Assembly (NCBI GenBank): GCA_013002465.1
Contig: JABDJO010000018.1
Coordinates: forward strand, 1 to 64,000
From: Silicimonas sp.
GTDB lineage: Bacteria > Pseudomonadota > Alphaproteobacteria > Rhodobacterales > Rhodobacteraceae
Length of the DNA: 64,000 nt
Direction of reading: 5' to 3'
Shown piece after piece: positions 9,354 to 17,846 of the stretch (its first letter is position 1; every line of letters begins with the position of its first letter). The position numbers and the translations under genes are program-made. The notes under the pieces are model-generated. The model did not search any database, was not told the origin of the DNA, and saw nothing but the letters and a program-made list of their open reading frames with translations.

Positions 9354-9749
9354 ATGGATCAGTCGCCTGAAGCTGTCATTGATTTGGCCAGAAAATACAC
9401 GGCGGCGTGGTGTGCCCATTCAGCGGAAGAGGTGACCTCTTTCTTTTCGGACGACGCCCAATTCATCATCAATCGCGGCGAGCCCTGGATTGGGCATGGC
9501 GGTATTGCCGAAATGGCCACCGGGTTTTTCACCGATGTTCCGGACCTGCTGTTGATCAGCGATGATGTGCGGTGCTCGGGCGATCACGCCATCAATGTCT
9601 GGACGTTCACTGGTCATCATGCCGATACCGGCAATGCGGTCGAAGTGCGCGGCTGGGAGGAATGGACCATCGGGCCGGATATGAAGATCACCCTGTCGAA
9701 GGGCTGGTACGATGCCGACGGTTATGCCCGACAGGTGGCGGGCGACTGA
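9354..9749 (+). CDS. NTF2-like/SnoaL-like domain protein
   Basis: A 131-residue single-domain protein with the cone-shaped NTF2-like (SnoaL-like) pattern. An N-terminal helix (PEAVIDLARKYTAAWCAHSAEEV) is followed by FFSDDAQFIINRGEP, then strands containing FTGHHADTGN and VRGWEEWTI. Members include isomerases, cyclases and hydrolases of small polar molecules, and the active-site residues here do not identify the reaction. It follows the lactonase gene by 69 bp on the same strand and precedes the RraA-like gene by 22 bp, so it probably belongs to the same catabolic operon. Confidence 0.78.
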   Translation: MDQSPEAVIDLARKYTAAWCAHSAEEVTSFFSDDAQFIINRGEPWIGHGGIAEMATGFFTDVPDLLLISDDVRCSGDHAINVWTFTGHHADTGNAVEVRGWEEWTIGPDMKITLSKGWYDADGYARQVAGD

Positions 9750-9771
9750 CAATTCACAGGGGACCAATGAT

Positions 9772-10470
9772 ATGATCGAAGCTCCGGCCAATCTGACGAT
9801 CAAGGCGACGTTACGGCGGCCCAGCGAGGCTCAGATCGCGGCATTTCAGGGCTGCCCCACCGGGTTTGCCGTTGACGCGATGATGGGCCGGGGGGCCTTG
9901 TCCCCGGCCATTCAGCCGATCGGCGGCGGGCGTGATCTGCGGTGCGTGGCCGCTGGCCCGGCGCTGACGGCCGACTGCGGTCCGGCGGATGTTCTGGCGT
10001 CATTTGCAGCGCTCAAGTTCCTGCGTCCGGGCGACATCGTGGTCGCCGCCCACGGCGGGCACCGCGATGCGGCGGCCCTGGGAGATCGCCTTGCGGGCAT
10101 GATGAAGAACGGCCGCGCGGCGGGGTTCGTCACCGACGGGCCGGTGCGCGATTATGACGGGATCATTCCCGTCGACCTGCCGATCTGGTGCGCCGGTGTG
10201 ACGCCCGCTTCGCCGCACATGTCGGGGCCGGGCTCGGTCGGGTTTCCGGTTCAGATCGGCGGGCAAGAAGTTGAAACAGGTGACATGATCGTGGCCGACA
10301 GGGACGGCGTGGTCGTGGTTCCCTTCGAGCAGTTGGATGCGGTCATCGCCAAGCTTGACCATATCCGTGCGCTGGAACGCGACCTGGATGCAAAGGTCGC
10401 CAACGGTCTGGTCGTGCCCGACTGGGTCGAGGAATACCTGGCGAGCGACCAGACCGAGGTGACGGACTGA
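9772..10470 (+). CDS. RraA-like protein / putative 4-hydroxy-4-methyl-2-oxoglutarate-type aldolase
   Basis: A 232-residue member of the RraA/HMG-aldolase fold. The core has RPGDIVVAAHGGHRDAA, GRAAGFVTDGPVRDYDGI and ADRDGVVVVP. The Arg-Asp pair in the TDGxxRD segment is the metal/substrate site of pyruvate aldolases of this family. The start at 9772 follows an aggggacc Shine-Dalgarno region. It ends 23 bp before the convergent glycosyltransferase gene. With dgoK, dgoA and a lactonase upstream it may cleave or decarboxylate an oxo-acid from the same substrate class; this is inference from context only. Confidence 0.8.
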   Translation: MIEAPANLTIKATLRRPSEAQIAAFQGCPTGFAVDAMMGRGALSPAIQPIGGGRDLRCVAAGPALTADCGPADVLASFAALKFLRPGDIVVAAHGGHRDAAALGDRLAGMMKNGRAAGFVTDGPVRDYDGIIPVDLPIWCAGVTPASPHMSGPGSVGFPVQIGGQEVETGDMIVADRDGVVVVPFEQLDAVIAKLDHIRALERDLDAKVANGLVVPDWVEEYLASDQTEVTD

Positions 10471-10493
10471 GGCGGGCAAAAAAGAGGATCGGG

Positions 10494-12641
10494 TCACTCT
10501 ACGGTGAAGAAAAAGTCTTCCTTGGGATCTCGCTCGGCAATCTCGTCGGGGATCAAGTGGGGGCCGAGGAAGTGAACGCGTGCGCCGAACCTGGTTGTCA
10601 TCCGGGACAGGTTTTCCAGTCTGGGCGACGTGATCGAGGCGTAGAGGGCGGCGTGGTCGGGATCGGCCAGAAGCGTTTTGATGCGGTCCCTGTGCCAGTC
10701 TACTGCCGCCCGATGGGCATCGGCCACGCCCGGCAATGCTAAAAGCCGATCCATTTCGGCTGCTCGGGCCGCATCAAGACGCCGGATCGAGCGGTCTTCC
10801 TCGGCGTTGTGGTTCATGCGGAACCAATAGGCTTCGCCCTGATCCCTGGTGGTGTGGTTAACCCGGCCCCGGTCGCGTTTCACAAGGAAGCTTTCGGCGC
10901 TGCGCACGGCGTAGTGGTTGATCGACACCATGTCATAGCCCCAGTTTGCCTTGCTGACACGCCAGCAAGCCCGCCAGGTGTTCGCAGGGATGCCTCGGCC
11001 TGATCCGTCAACCCAGCGCATCTGGCCTTGCGCCGCCTTATCGACGCCCTTGGGCCGGTGGACTCCCATCCGGCGAAACAGACCGGCGTTGCGATAGATC
11101 GTTTTGAACGCCCAGGCCTGAAGCGGGCGCGGTGCATATTGCGGGGCGGCATGAGGGAAAAGTTCGGTCACCGGGCGGTCTTCGAACCGGTGGCGGTCGG
11201 CATTGCCAAACAGCCGCCAGGGCATCGAGATCACATGCGCATCTGGTACCGCTTCCAGAAGGTCGCTGATCCGACCATTGCCCTTGTGGATATTGATATA
11301 TTCGTCGACGTCGAGGGTCAGAAGCCAATCGGCACTCTGGACAACACTTTCCTGCTCGGCAGCACGGAACGCGGCATATTGTGGGACTTTGCCGGTTTCA
11401 CGATAGGGGTTATCGCGGCGGATTACGCCGGCGCCGGACAACAGATCAAGCAGGCGCTCGGTGCCATCCGAACAATCGTTTGTATAAACAAGGTGGTGGT
11501 CCACCCCGATGGCACGATTGTGGGCCAGCCAATCAAGGACAAACGGGCCTTCGTTTTTCATCGCCGTGACGATGGTTACCCGATCCGTGTCGGGTCTTGG
11601 CGGCAAGGTGATTGATTGTGGCAGACGTAAGGGGCTGGCGTCGAATGCCCGGGCCATTTGGTCAAGCAACGTGGTGTCTTCGACAAGGTCGGATTTCTGC
11701 ACAAGCGCGTTGACCGGGGCGCCAGGAAACACGACCCCCATGCAGCGGCGAAACTGCACAGGAGCGGCATCCACGGCCGGCGTACCGGCCACACGCACAG
11801 GTCTCCAAAGTGCTTCGGGCGGCATAGCCTTTGGGGCGGCTGCCCAACTGGAAAGCCATCGCTGTTCGCCGCGACGCAGAGCGATATGATCGGAGTGTGG
11901 CGCGGGCTTGTTCCGGCGCAATCGCCAGGGGTAAACCTCGGTTCCCTGAAGCATGAGACATTGGCCAGGTGCAACATGGACGCGGTCGAAAACAGAACCG
12001 TCGACATCAGGCATCAAAAGGTCGGCTAAATCGAGAAACGCAACCGCCCGGGCAGCAGATAAAAAACGATGCCGAAGCAGTTCATAGATCGCCAGCTGAC
12101 CTAAGGGTGCGTGCCAGGGATCTTGGGGCGGCATCGTGCGTGACGGGGCCGCCGGTGCCAGGGCTGTGTGGCGGGCATCGGGTGCTTCGGCAAGACCAAG
12201 GGGGTGGCTGGCCGACACGACCAGGACCTGTTCTGCGGGATCAAGTGCGGTCAGGCGGTCTGCGAAATCTGCCTGTTCAGGGGGGTCGCGATCGAAGATC
12301 AGCGCTGCTTCGGCCCCGTGTTCCTTGGCATGATAGGCCATCCAATCAACTGCCGCTTCGGGTGTTTCGCCATTTCGGAAGGCGACCATGACGTCTTTGT
12401 CGCGGAAGTGATCCAACTCGGCGCGATGCGCATCGCATTCAACACGCGGTGGCAGATAGGCCAGCAAACTTTGTCCCAACGCCCGGATCGCAACGTCTTC
12501 CAGTTGCAATGCGGCATGCAAAGCATCGGGCGAAGTTCCAGCCGGGACTGCAAGCACGACGTGGTCATCCGTGCGAACCGCGCCAAGAAGGTCGAGCGGG
12601 CCGATTTTGACTGGCGCGAACTGTCGCTTTTGGACGGCCAT
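10494..12641 (-). CDS. large glycosyltransferase with a duplicated, partly degenerate GT2-like domain
   Basis: A 715-residue protein with no clear membrane segments. The C-terminal half (about residues 353-620) is a GT2/GT92-like transferase: VTIVTAMKNEGPFVLDWLAH opens it and LLTLDVDEYINI supplies the metal-binding DxD. The N-terminal part (about 83-235) shows the same order of motifs in weaker form, MVAFRNGETPEAAVDWMAY and later AFLDLADLLMP, where the DxD is lost. Its ATG overlaps the preceding stop as TGATG, so it is coupled to the 12641-13462 gene. The acceptor is unknown; a surface glycan role is likely by family. Confidence 0.78.
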   Translation of the reverse strand: MAVQKRQFAPVKIGPLDLLGAVRTDDHVVLAVPAGTSPDALHAALQLEDVAIRALGQSLLAYLPPRVECDAHRAELDHFRDKDVMVAFRNGETPEAAVDWMAYHAKEHGAEAALIFDRDPPEQADFADRLTALDPAEQVLVVSASHPLGLAEAPDARHTALAPAAPSRTMPPQDPWHAPLGQLAIYELLRHRFLSAARAVAFLDLADLLMPDVDGSVFDRVHVAPGQCLMLQGTEVYPWRLRRNKPAPHSDHIALRRGEQRWLSSWAAAPKAMPPEALWRPVRVAGTPAVDAAPVQFRRCMGVVFPGAPVNALVQKSDLVEDTTLLDQMARAFDASPLRLPQSITLPPRPDTDRVTIVTAMKNEGPFVLDWLAHNRAIGVDHHLVYTNDCSDGTERLLDLLSGAGVIRRDNPYRETGKVPQYAAFRAAEQESVVQSADWLLTLDVDEYINIHKGNGRISDLLEAVPDAHVISMPWRLFGNADRHRFEDRPVTELFPHAAPQYAPRPLQAWAFKTIYRNAGLFRRMGVHRPKGVDKAAQGQMRWVDGSGRGIPANTWRACWRVSKANWGYDMVSINHYAVRSAESFLVKRDRGRVNHTTRDQGEAYWFRMNHNAEEDRSIRRLDAARAAEMDRLLALPGVADAHRAAVDWHRDRIKTLLADPDHAALYASITSPRLENLSRMTTRFGARVHFLGPHLIPDEIAERDPKEDFFFTVE

Positions 12642-13462
12642 CAAATGACCTTCGTGCCGGGCAATGTGCGAATTGCATCCAGATCGTCGGCAAATCGTTG
12701 ATCAAGCAGTGTTTGGGTTATCTTTTCAATCCCAAGCAAGGTCTGAACCTCGATCACCGAAGGGTGCCGGGCAAACGACAGGTAAATTTCCTCAAGGTTT
12801 TTTGCATTGGGCGCCCCTGTTTCCAGCATGCGATCCAGTACGGCGATGCCAGTTTCCGAAAGCCTGGCGCGCAGCAGTCCCAGCGGATCGAGCACCTTCG
12901 CCGCCCCTCCAAACACCAGTTCCAGAACCGTTTCCGATTGTATGACCGCGCCGTCGGGCGTCAGCACAAATAGGTCGGCATCCGGCAGGGCCTGTCGAAT
13001 TTCACGGACCAGATCGGCCCAGCTTAGGTCGTACAGAGTTTCCCACGAGGTTTCTCGGACCCGCGCCTCCAGAGTGTCGGACCCCGATGCCATGAAGAAC
13101 CGTGGCAGGCTGTCGGGCAGGATCACGATGCGTGCGGTCTTGGCGATCTGGCCTAATCCGAACAAAAGCCGTTCGGCATCCGGAAACATTTCGCGCCCGT
13201 GGAGCCCGGCCTGCGGCGGCCCCAAAAGATTGACCGCCGACATCACCGTGGGTGTGGCGGTTTCGCGTCGGAAAGCCACCTGCCGGTCGTTGAGAGGTTC
13301 GCCAGGATCCAGGCAACGCCTGAGAAACGGCGATGCGACCCGGCTGGGAAGTGCCTTTAACCCCGCTTTGCCCAAAGCCTGACGATGAGTCCTCACAAGG
13401 GCATTCAAGTCAAGCGCAAGGCGGCTTTGCGGGCCAATGATCAGAGTAAGTTCCGTCGACAT
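12641..13462 (-). CDS. uncharacterized protein, possible sulfotransferase-like fold without P-loop
   Basis: A 273-residue protein I do not recognise with certainty. The N-terminus (TLIIGPQSRLALDLNALVR, then HRQALGKAGLKALPS) runs parallel to the start of bacterial sulfotransferase-like proteins such as the one at 33402-34403, where LHIGGAKCGSSAIQAYL stands at the same place. Here the glycine/serine P-loop residues are missing. It is coupled on both sides by one-base TGATG overlaps, downstream to the large glycosyltransferase and upstream to the 85-residue gene. A non-catalytic partner of the glycosyltransferase is possible, but this is conjecture. Confidence 0.6.
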   Translation of the reverse strand: MSTELTLIIGPQSRLALDLNALVRTHRQALGKAGLKALPSRVASPFLRRCLDPGEPLNDRQVAFRRETATPTVMSAVNLLGPPQAGLHGREMFPDAERLLFGLGQIAKTARIVILPDSLPRFFMASGSDTLEARVRETSWETLYDLSWADLVREIRQALPDADLFVLTPDGAVIQSETVLELVFGGAAKVLDPLGLLRARLSETGIAVLDRMLETGAPNAKNLEEIYLSFARHPSVIEVQTLLGIEKITQTLLDQRFADDLDAIRTLPGTKVI

Positions 13463-13719
13463 CAGCCCCGAAAAACGCTGTCAATTTCGGATCGAGCCGC
13501 TTGAAAAGCGTCGTTCATCGTCAGGAATGACGCATGGGGACGTTCGGCCAGCAACGACACGACGCCTGCCAATTCACGGCGCTGGTTTTCCTCGACAAGG
13601 TCGATTTCAAACTCATGGGCCGAGATGCGCATCGGTCCAAGCCGTTCGACCGCTGCAATCACATTGCGAACTGTCATATCGGGTGTGATCGCCAGCTTTT
13701 TCAAAGCGTCCCTGCTCAT
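13462..13719 (-). CDS. small uncharacterized protein
   Basis: An 85-residue predicted soluble, mostly helical protein with no recognised domain. It has an N-terminal segment PDMTVRNVIAAVERLG, a central acidic stretch EFEIDLVEENQRRELA and a C-terminal SFLTMNDAFQAARSEID. The start at 13719 is chosen because GGATGCTCCC precedes the ATG and the stop is coupled by TGATG to the 12641-13462 gene; the open frame continues upstream without similarity. It heads a three-gene unit ending in the large glycosyltransferase. Function unknown. Confidence 0.6.
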   Translation of the reverse strand: MSRDALKKLAITPDMTVRNVIAAVERLGPMRISAHEFEIDLVEENQRRELAGVVSLLAERPHASFLTMNDAFQAARSEIDSVFRG

Positions 13720-13878
13720 GGGAGCATCCTGTCGCGATTGTGCGTAAGGGTCCAGTGAGTTTCCCGTCCCTGCGGCATGATCGCGCGGAAAAGATGGTGC
13801 ACAACGCCTCGTGCTGGCGATGATCCCGGATCCATGTGTCGCCTGCGCCCGTTGCGAACGCACAGTTCGAACGCGAGC

Positions 13879-14307
13879 TCAGACGATTTCGACCAGTTCG
13901 ATCTGGAAGGTCAGGTTCTTGCCCGCAAGGGGGTGGTTGGCGTCAAGTACCACGGTTTCGTCGCTGACTTCAGCCACGGTCACCATGATCGGTTGCCCGG
14001 TCGGCCCGGAAAGCTGCAGCCGTGTGCCAAGATCGAGGGGAACGTCGTCAGGCACCTTGTCGCGGGGGAAGCTTTGCAGGCCATTTGGATCGTGCTGGCC
14101 GTAGGCATCGTCGGCCTCGATCTCGACGGTTTGGGATGCCCCGACTGCCATGCCCGAGACGGCCTTGTCAAAGCCGGGGATGACCTGACCCGAGCCAAGG
14201 GTGAATTCCAGCGGGTCGCGACCAGCCGAGCTGTCGAAGGTCGTGCCATCGTCAAGCGTTCCGGTATAGTGAATGCGGACCGTGTCTCCGGTCTTGGCGT
14301 CAGTCAT
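13879..14307 (-). CDS. FKBP-type peptidyl-prolyl cis-trans isomerase, SlyD-like
   Basis: A 142-residue folding catalyst of the FKBP type. The N-terminal FKBP part has VRIHYTGTLDDGTTFDSS and PLEFTLGSGQVIPGFDKA. An insert-in-flap region follows (VEIEADDAYGQHDPN), typical of SlyD-like proteins. The metal-binding histidine-rich tail of Escherichia coli SlyD is absent, as the protein ends in LTFQIELVEIV. No signal peptide is visible, so it should act in the cytoplasm. It is divergent from the HAD gene across a 212-bp intergenic region and separated from the next minus-strand gene by 160 bp. Confidence 0.92.
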   Translation of the reverse strand: MTDAKTGDTVRIHYTGTLDDGTTFDSSAGRDPLEFTLGSGQVIPGFDKAVSGMAVGASQTVEIEADDAYGQHDPNGLQSFPRDKVPDDVPLDLGTRLQLSGPTGQPIMVTVAEVSDETVVLDANHPLAGKNLTFQIELVEIV

Positions 14308-14519
14308 TTGATTTCTTTCGTTTTGAAATTTTCAGTTGGCGCGCCCTAACCGAACATGTCCGCGCGCGAGTGTAAACTCTTGCCCGCCCGCGCTCAGGGG
14401 CCGCGACCGGTTCCCTGCAATGTCTTATCCGTTGGTTCGGCGAATTTGGGGGGTCGAAACCGGGCTTTTCACCGCCTGCTGGCCATGACACTCTTTGGTC
14501 CGGATATGAGGAGCCGCCC

Positions 14520-15206
14520 ATGCCTGTAACAACCTGTGTGTTCGACGCCTATGGCACGCTTTTCGACGTGGCCGCCGCCGCGCGGATCGCGGCCGAGCAG
14601 CCGGGGCAGGAACATCTGGCCAAGGTCTGGCCAAGGTTGGCGGCGGACTGGCGCACGAAGCAGCTTCAGTACACCTGGTTGAGGGCGGTCACCGGCGAGC
14701 ATATTCCGTTCTGGCAGGTCACGCAGGACGGGCTGGATTGGGCGATGGAAGCCAGTGGGCTGGATGACCCTGTATTAAGAGAAACTCTCCTGGCGCTTTA
14801 CTGGGAGCTTCCGGCCTATCCAGAAGTTCCGGAAATGCTTAAGGCGCTGAAGGACAATGGGTACTCCACGGCGATCTTGTCGAACGGATCGCCTGACATG
14901 CTGGATGGCGCTGTCGATTTTGCCGACATTCGGGCCTTGTTGGATGCGGTTCTTTCAGTCGAGGACGTGGGCATCTTCAAACCTGCGGCAAAGGTCTATG
15001 ACATGGTTGGCACGCGGTTTGGCACCACTCCTGAACAGGTGTTGTTCGTGTCGTCGAACGGCTGGGATGCGGCGGCGGCAGCGGGCTATGGATTTCAGAC
15101 CGTCTGGGTCAATCGCGCGGGCGAGCCTCAGGACCGACTGGCGGCGCGCCCGGGGCATGTATTAAGCGATCTGAGCACTGTACCCGAATTGGCGAAGGCC
15201 CTTTGA
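14520..15206 (+). CDS. haloacid dehalogenase type II (HAD superfamily)
   Basis: A 228-residue HAD-superfamily hydrolase of the L-2-haloacid dehalogenase subfamily. The nucleophile Asp lies in CVFDAYGTLFDV at the N-terminus, followed by a helical cap. Motif II is AILSNGSPDML, motif III is the Lys in GIFKPAAKVY, and the acidic site is represented by SSNGWDAAAAAGYGFQTVWVNR, all characteristic of type II dehalogenases. The substrate could be a short haloacid or a phosphate ester. Its stop overlaps the start of the alpha/beta hydrolase as TGATG, giving a coupled hydrolase pair ahead of the threonine dehydratase. Confidence 0.9.
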   Translation: MPVTTCVFDAYGTLFDVAAAARIAAEQPGQEHLAKVWPRLAADWRTKQLQYTWLRAVTGEHIPFWQVTQDGLDWAMEASGLDDPVLRETLLALYWELPAYPEVPEMLKALKDNGYSTAILSNGSPDMLDGAVDFADIRALLDAVLSVEDVGIFKPAAKVYDMVGTRFGTTPEQVLFVSSNGWDAAAAAGYGFQTVWVNRAGEPQDRLAARPGHVLSDLSTVPELAKAL

Positions 15207-16030
15207 TGCCAAGTTTCAACGCTTCTGACGGAACCCGACTGCACTATACCGACGAAGGCCATGGTCTGCCCATTCTGGCGCTTTCCGGTCTGTCGCGGAA
15301 TGGCAGCGACTTTGACTATCTGGCGCCGCATTTGCCGGATGGCATCCGCTTTCTGCGCCTTGACTATCGCGGGCGCGGCAAGTCCGAATGGTCAGGTCCT
15401 GAAACCTATACCATTCCGACCGAAGCGGGGGACGCTTTGGCACTGATGGACCATCTGGGTCTTGACCGTGTGGCCATCCTTGGAACGTCGCGCGGGGGGC
15501 TTCTGGCCATGGCTCTTGCCGCCACTGCGCAAGCCCGGCTGACCGGCGTCTGTCTTGTCGATATCGGCCCCGAGATTGCCGAAACCGGAATCGACGTCAT
15601 TCGCAATTACATCGGGCGCAATCCCCCTCAGAAGACCTATGAGGAAGCGACTTCGATGCGGGCCGCGTTGTTGACCGGGTTTGAGGGCGTGCCTGAAAGC
15701 CGGTGGGCGGAAGAGGTGAGAAAACACTATATCGAGACCCCCGAGGGGCTGCAGATCAACTATGACCCTGCGCTGCGCGAGGCGGTTCTTGCCACGGCCG
15801 AGGCTCCGGCCCCGGACCTTTGGCCGCTGCTCGATTGCTTGGCCGGGCTTCCGCTGGCGCTGATCCGGGGGGCGAACTCGGATTTGCTGGCCGTTGAGAC
15901 CGCCGACGAGATGCAGCGCCGTCGCCCCGACATGATCCGAGTGGATGTGCCGGATCGCGGGCATGTGCCCTTTCTTGACGAACCCGAAGCGCTGGATGCG
16001 CTGCACCGATGGATTGAGGGCCTGACATGA
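15206..16030 (+). CDS. alpha/beta-fold hydrolase
   Basis: A 274-residue alpha/beta hydrolase. The oxyanion region is LPILALSGLSRNGSDF, the nucleophile elbow is AILGTSRGGLLAM (Ser), LRLDYRGRGKSEW precedes it, and the catalytic His is in RVDVPDRGHVPFLDEPEA near the end. The Asp is probably in the LALIRGANSDLLA region. The ATG at 15206 overlaps the HAD stop by one base, and its own stop is in an ATGA overlap with the next gene. The substrate cannot be assigned; esters and carbon-carbon bonds are both possible in the family. Confidence 0.88.
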   Translation: MPSFNASDGTRLHYTDEGHGLPILALSGLSRNGSDFDYLAPHLPDGIRFLRLDYRGRGKSEWSGPETYTIPTEAGDALALMDHLGLDRVAILGTSRGGLLAMALAATAQARLTGVCLVDIGPEIAETGIDVIRNYIGRNPPQKTYEEATSMRAALLTGFEGVPESRWAEEVRKHYIETPEGLQINYDPALREAVLATAEAPAPDLWPLLDCLAGLPLALIRGANSDLLAVETADEMQRRRPDMIRVDVPDRGHVPFLDEPEALDALHRWIEGLT

Positions 16031-16998
16031 ACATCGACAAGATCACCGCCGCCGCCGACCGTATCCGGGGCCACGCGGTTCGCACGCCTTTGCTCAGCGC
16101 TCCATTGCTCAATGAAACGGCGGGGCGGCGCATTTTCGTAAAGGCCGAGTGCCTGCAGAAAACCGGATCGTTCAAGTATCGCGGAGCGCGGTCGGCGACT
16201 ACGGCACTGGAGCCTGACATCCGGTCGCGCGGTGTTCTGGCGTTTTCATCCGGTAACCATGCCCAAGGGGTTGCTCTTGCAGCGCGTGAATTGGGTATTC
16301 CCGCAGTCATTGTCATGCCCGAGGATGCGCCGAGCCTGAAAATCGCCAACACCCGTGCTTACGGTGCCGAAGTCGTACTGTATGACCGCGAAATAGAAAG
16401 CCGGGAAGACATCGGGTCCGCATTGGCCGAACAGCGCGGCCTGTCGCTGATCAAACCCTTTGACAATGAAGAAGTGATCGCCGGTCAGGGAACGACGGGG
16501 TTGGAAATTGCCGCACAGGCCCAGGAACTGGGAATCGAAAAGGCCGATGTTCTGGTTTGTTGCGGCGGCGGCGGCCTGACCTCGGGGATATCCCTCGCGC
16601 TTGAGGCAAAGGCCCCTCACTTGCGCCCCCGCCCTGTGGAACCCGAAGGATTTGACGACGTGGCCCGGTCGCTGGCTGCAGGCAGCATACAATCCAACAA
16701 GGCCATGTCGGGGTCGATCTGCGATGCCATTGTCACGCCTGCGCCTGGGAAAATGACCTTCCCGATCATGCAACGGTTGTGCGGCCCCGGGATTGTGGTG
16801 TCGGACGATGAGGCGCAGCGCGCCATGGCATTGGCTTTCTCGCGGCTGAAACTTGTGCTGGAACCTGGCGGCGCGGTGGCACTGGCGGCAGCACTTTTTC
16901 ACAGCGAGGGCGACCGTGATGTCATTGCCGTGGCCACGGGTGGTAACGTCGATGTGGCGGTCTTCCAATCCGCGCTTCAGGCGTTTGGTGAAAGTTGA
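16027..16998 (+). CDS. threonine/serine dehydratase (PLP-dependent)
   Basis: A 323-residue fold-type II PLP enzyme of the threonine dehydratase/serine racemase group. The PLP-binding Lys is in KTGSFKYRGA, the substrate loop is FSSGNHAQGVALAA, and the phosphate-binding glycine loop is VCCGGGGLTSGISLA. There is no C-terminal ACT-like regulatory domain, so it matches the short catabolic form (320-330 residues) rather than biosynthetic IlvA. The start overlaps the preceding stop as ATGA. It would deaminate threonine or serine to the 2-oxo acid. Serine racemase-type activity is an alternative. Confidence 0.88.
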   Translation: MNIDKITAAADRIRGHAVRTPLLSAPLLNETAGRRIFVKAECLQKTGSFKYRGARSATTALEPDIRSRGVLAFSSGNHAQGVALAARELGIPAVIVMPEDAPSLKIANTRAYGAEVVLYDREIESREDIGSALAEQRGLSLIKPFDNEEVIAGQGTTGLEIAAQAQELGIEKADVLVCCGGGGLTSGISLALEAKAPHLRPRPVEPEGFDDVARSLAAGSIQSNKAMSGSICDAIVTPAPGKMTFPIMQRLCGPGIVVSDDEAQRAMALAFSRLKLVLEPGGAVALAAALFHSEGDRDVIAVATGGNVDVAVFQSALQAFGES

Positions 16999-17057
16999 TT
17001 GACCCTGCCTACTAACTTCGCCCAGACTGGTGAGCGAACAAGGTGCAGGAGTCTCGA

Positions 17058-17846
17058 TTGACCATCCTTCAGCTGTCCGACGTCGATCTTCACTATCGCC
17101 TGGATGGAAACCCCGATGGGCCCGCCGTTGTGTTTGCCAATTCGCTTGGCACCGACCTGAGGCTGTGGGATCCGGTCATGCGCTTTCTGCCCGACAGTCT
17201 ACTTTGTGTTCGATACGACAAGCGGGGTCATGGGTTGTCCGCCTGTCCACCGCCGCCCTATTCCATGGGGTCGCTGGTACGCGATGCCGAGATGTTGCTG
17301 GATCATTTGAACCTGCGCGACACCGTCTTTGTCGGCTGTTCAATCGGCGGCATGATTGCCCAGGGTTTGGCGGTCAAAAGGCTGGATCAGGTGCGCGCCA
17401 TGGTGCTCTGCAACACGGGCGCCAAGATCGGGACCGTCGAAATGTGGCAGGACCGGATTGCCACCGTGAAAGAAGGCGGGATCGAAGCCATTGCCGATGC
17501 AGTGATGGATCGCTGGTTTTCCAAAGAATTCCGTTCGACCGCCGAGTTGATCGCATGGCGCAACATGCTGACACGGCAGCCCGATGCGGGATATGTGGGG
17601 TGTTCGGCTGCGATTTCGGGCACCGATTTCTTTGAAACGACGGCCAGCCTGACCCTGCCGACCCTGGCCATTGCAGGCAGCGAAGACGGCGCCACGCCCC
17701 CTGACTTGGTTCGGGAGACCGCAGCGCTTGTGAAAGGAAGCCGCTTTCATTTGATCCGGGGTGCTGGGCATTTGCCAATGGTCGAAAAGCCCGAGATTTT
17801 TTCCGACCATCTGAGCACATTCCTGAAGGAGATCGGCCATGAATGA
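17058..17846 (+). CDS. pcaD: 3-oxoadipate enol-lactonase
   Basis: Alpha/beta hydrolase of the beta-ketoadipate pathway, opening 3-oxoadipate enol-lactone to 3-oxoadipate. It has VVFANSLGTDLRLWDPV, the nucleophile Ser in FVGCSIGGMIAQGLA, and the terminal His in IRGAGHLPMVEKP. I place the start at the TTG at 17058, because AGGAG lies six bases before it and the protein then begins MTILQLSDVDLHY; a GTG at 17043 is the alternative. It is the first gene of pcaDCHGB and overlaps pcaC by 8 bp. The assignment is supported by the four pca genes that follow. Confidence 0.93.
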   Translation: MTILQLSDVDLHYRLDGNPDGPAVVFANSLGTDLRLWDPVMRFLPDSLLCVRYDKRGHGLSACPPPPYSMGSLVRDAEMLLDHLNLRDTVFVGCSIGGMIAQGLAVKRLDQVRAMVLCNTGAKIGTVEMWQDRIATVKEGGIEAIADAVMDRWFSKEFRSTAELIAWRNMLTRQPDAGYVGCSAAISGTDFFETTASLTLPTLAIAGSEDGATPPDLVRETAALVKGSRFHLIRGAGHLPMVEKPEIFSDHLSTFLKEIGHE

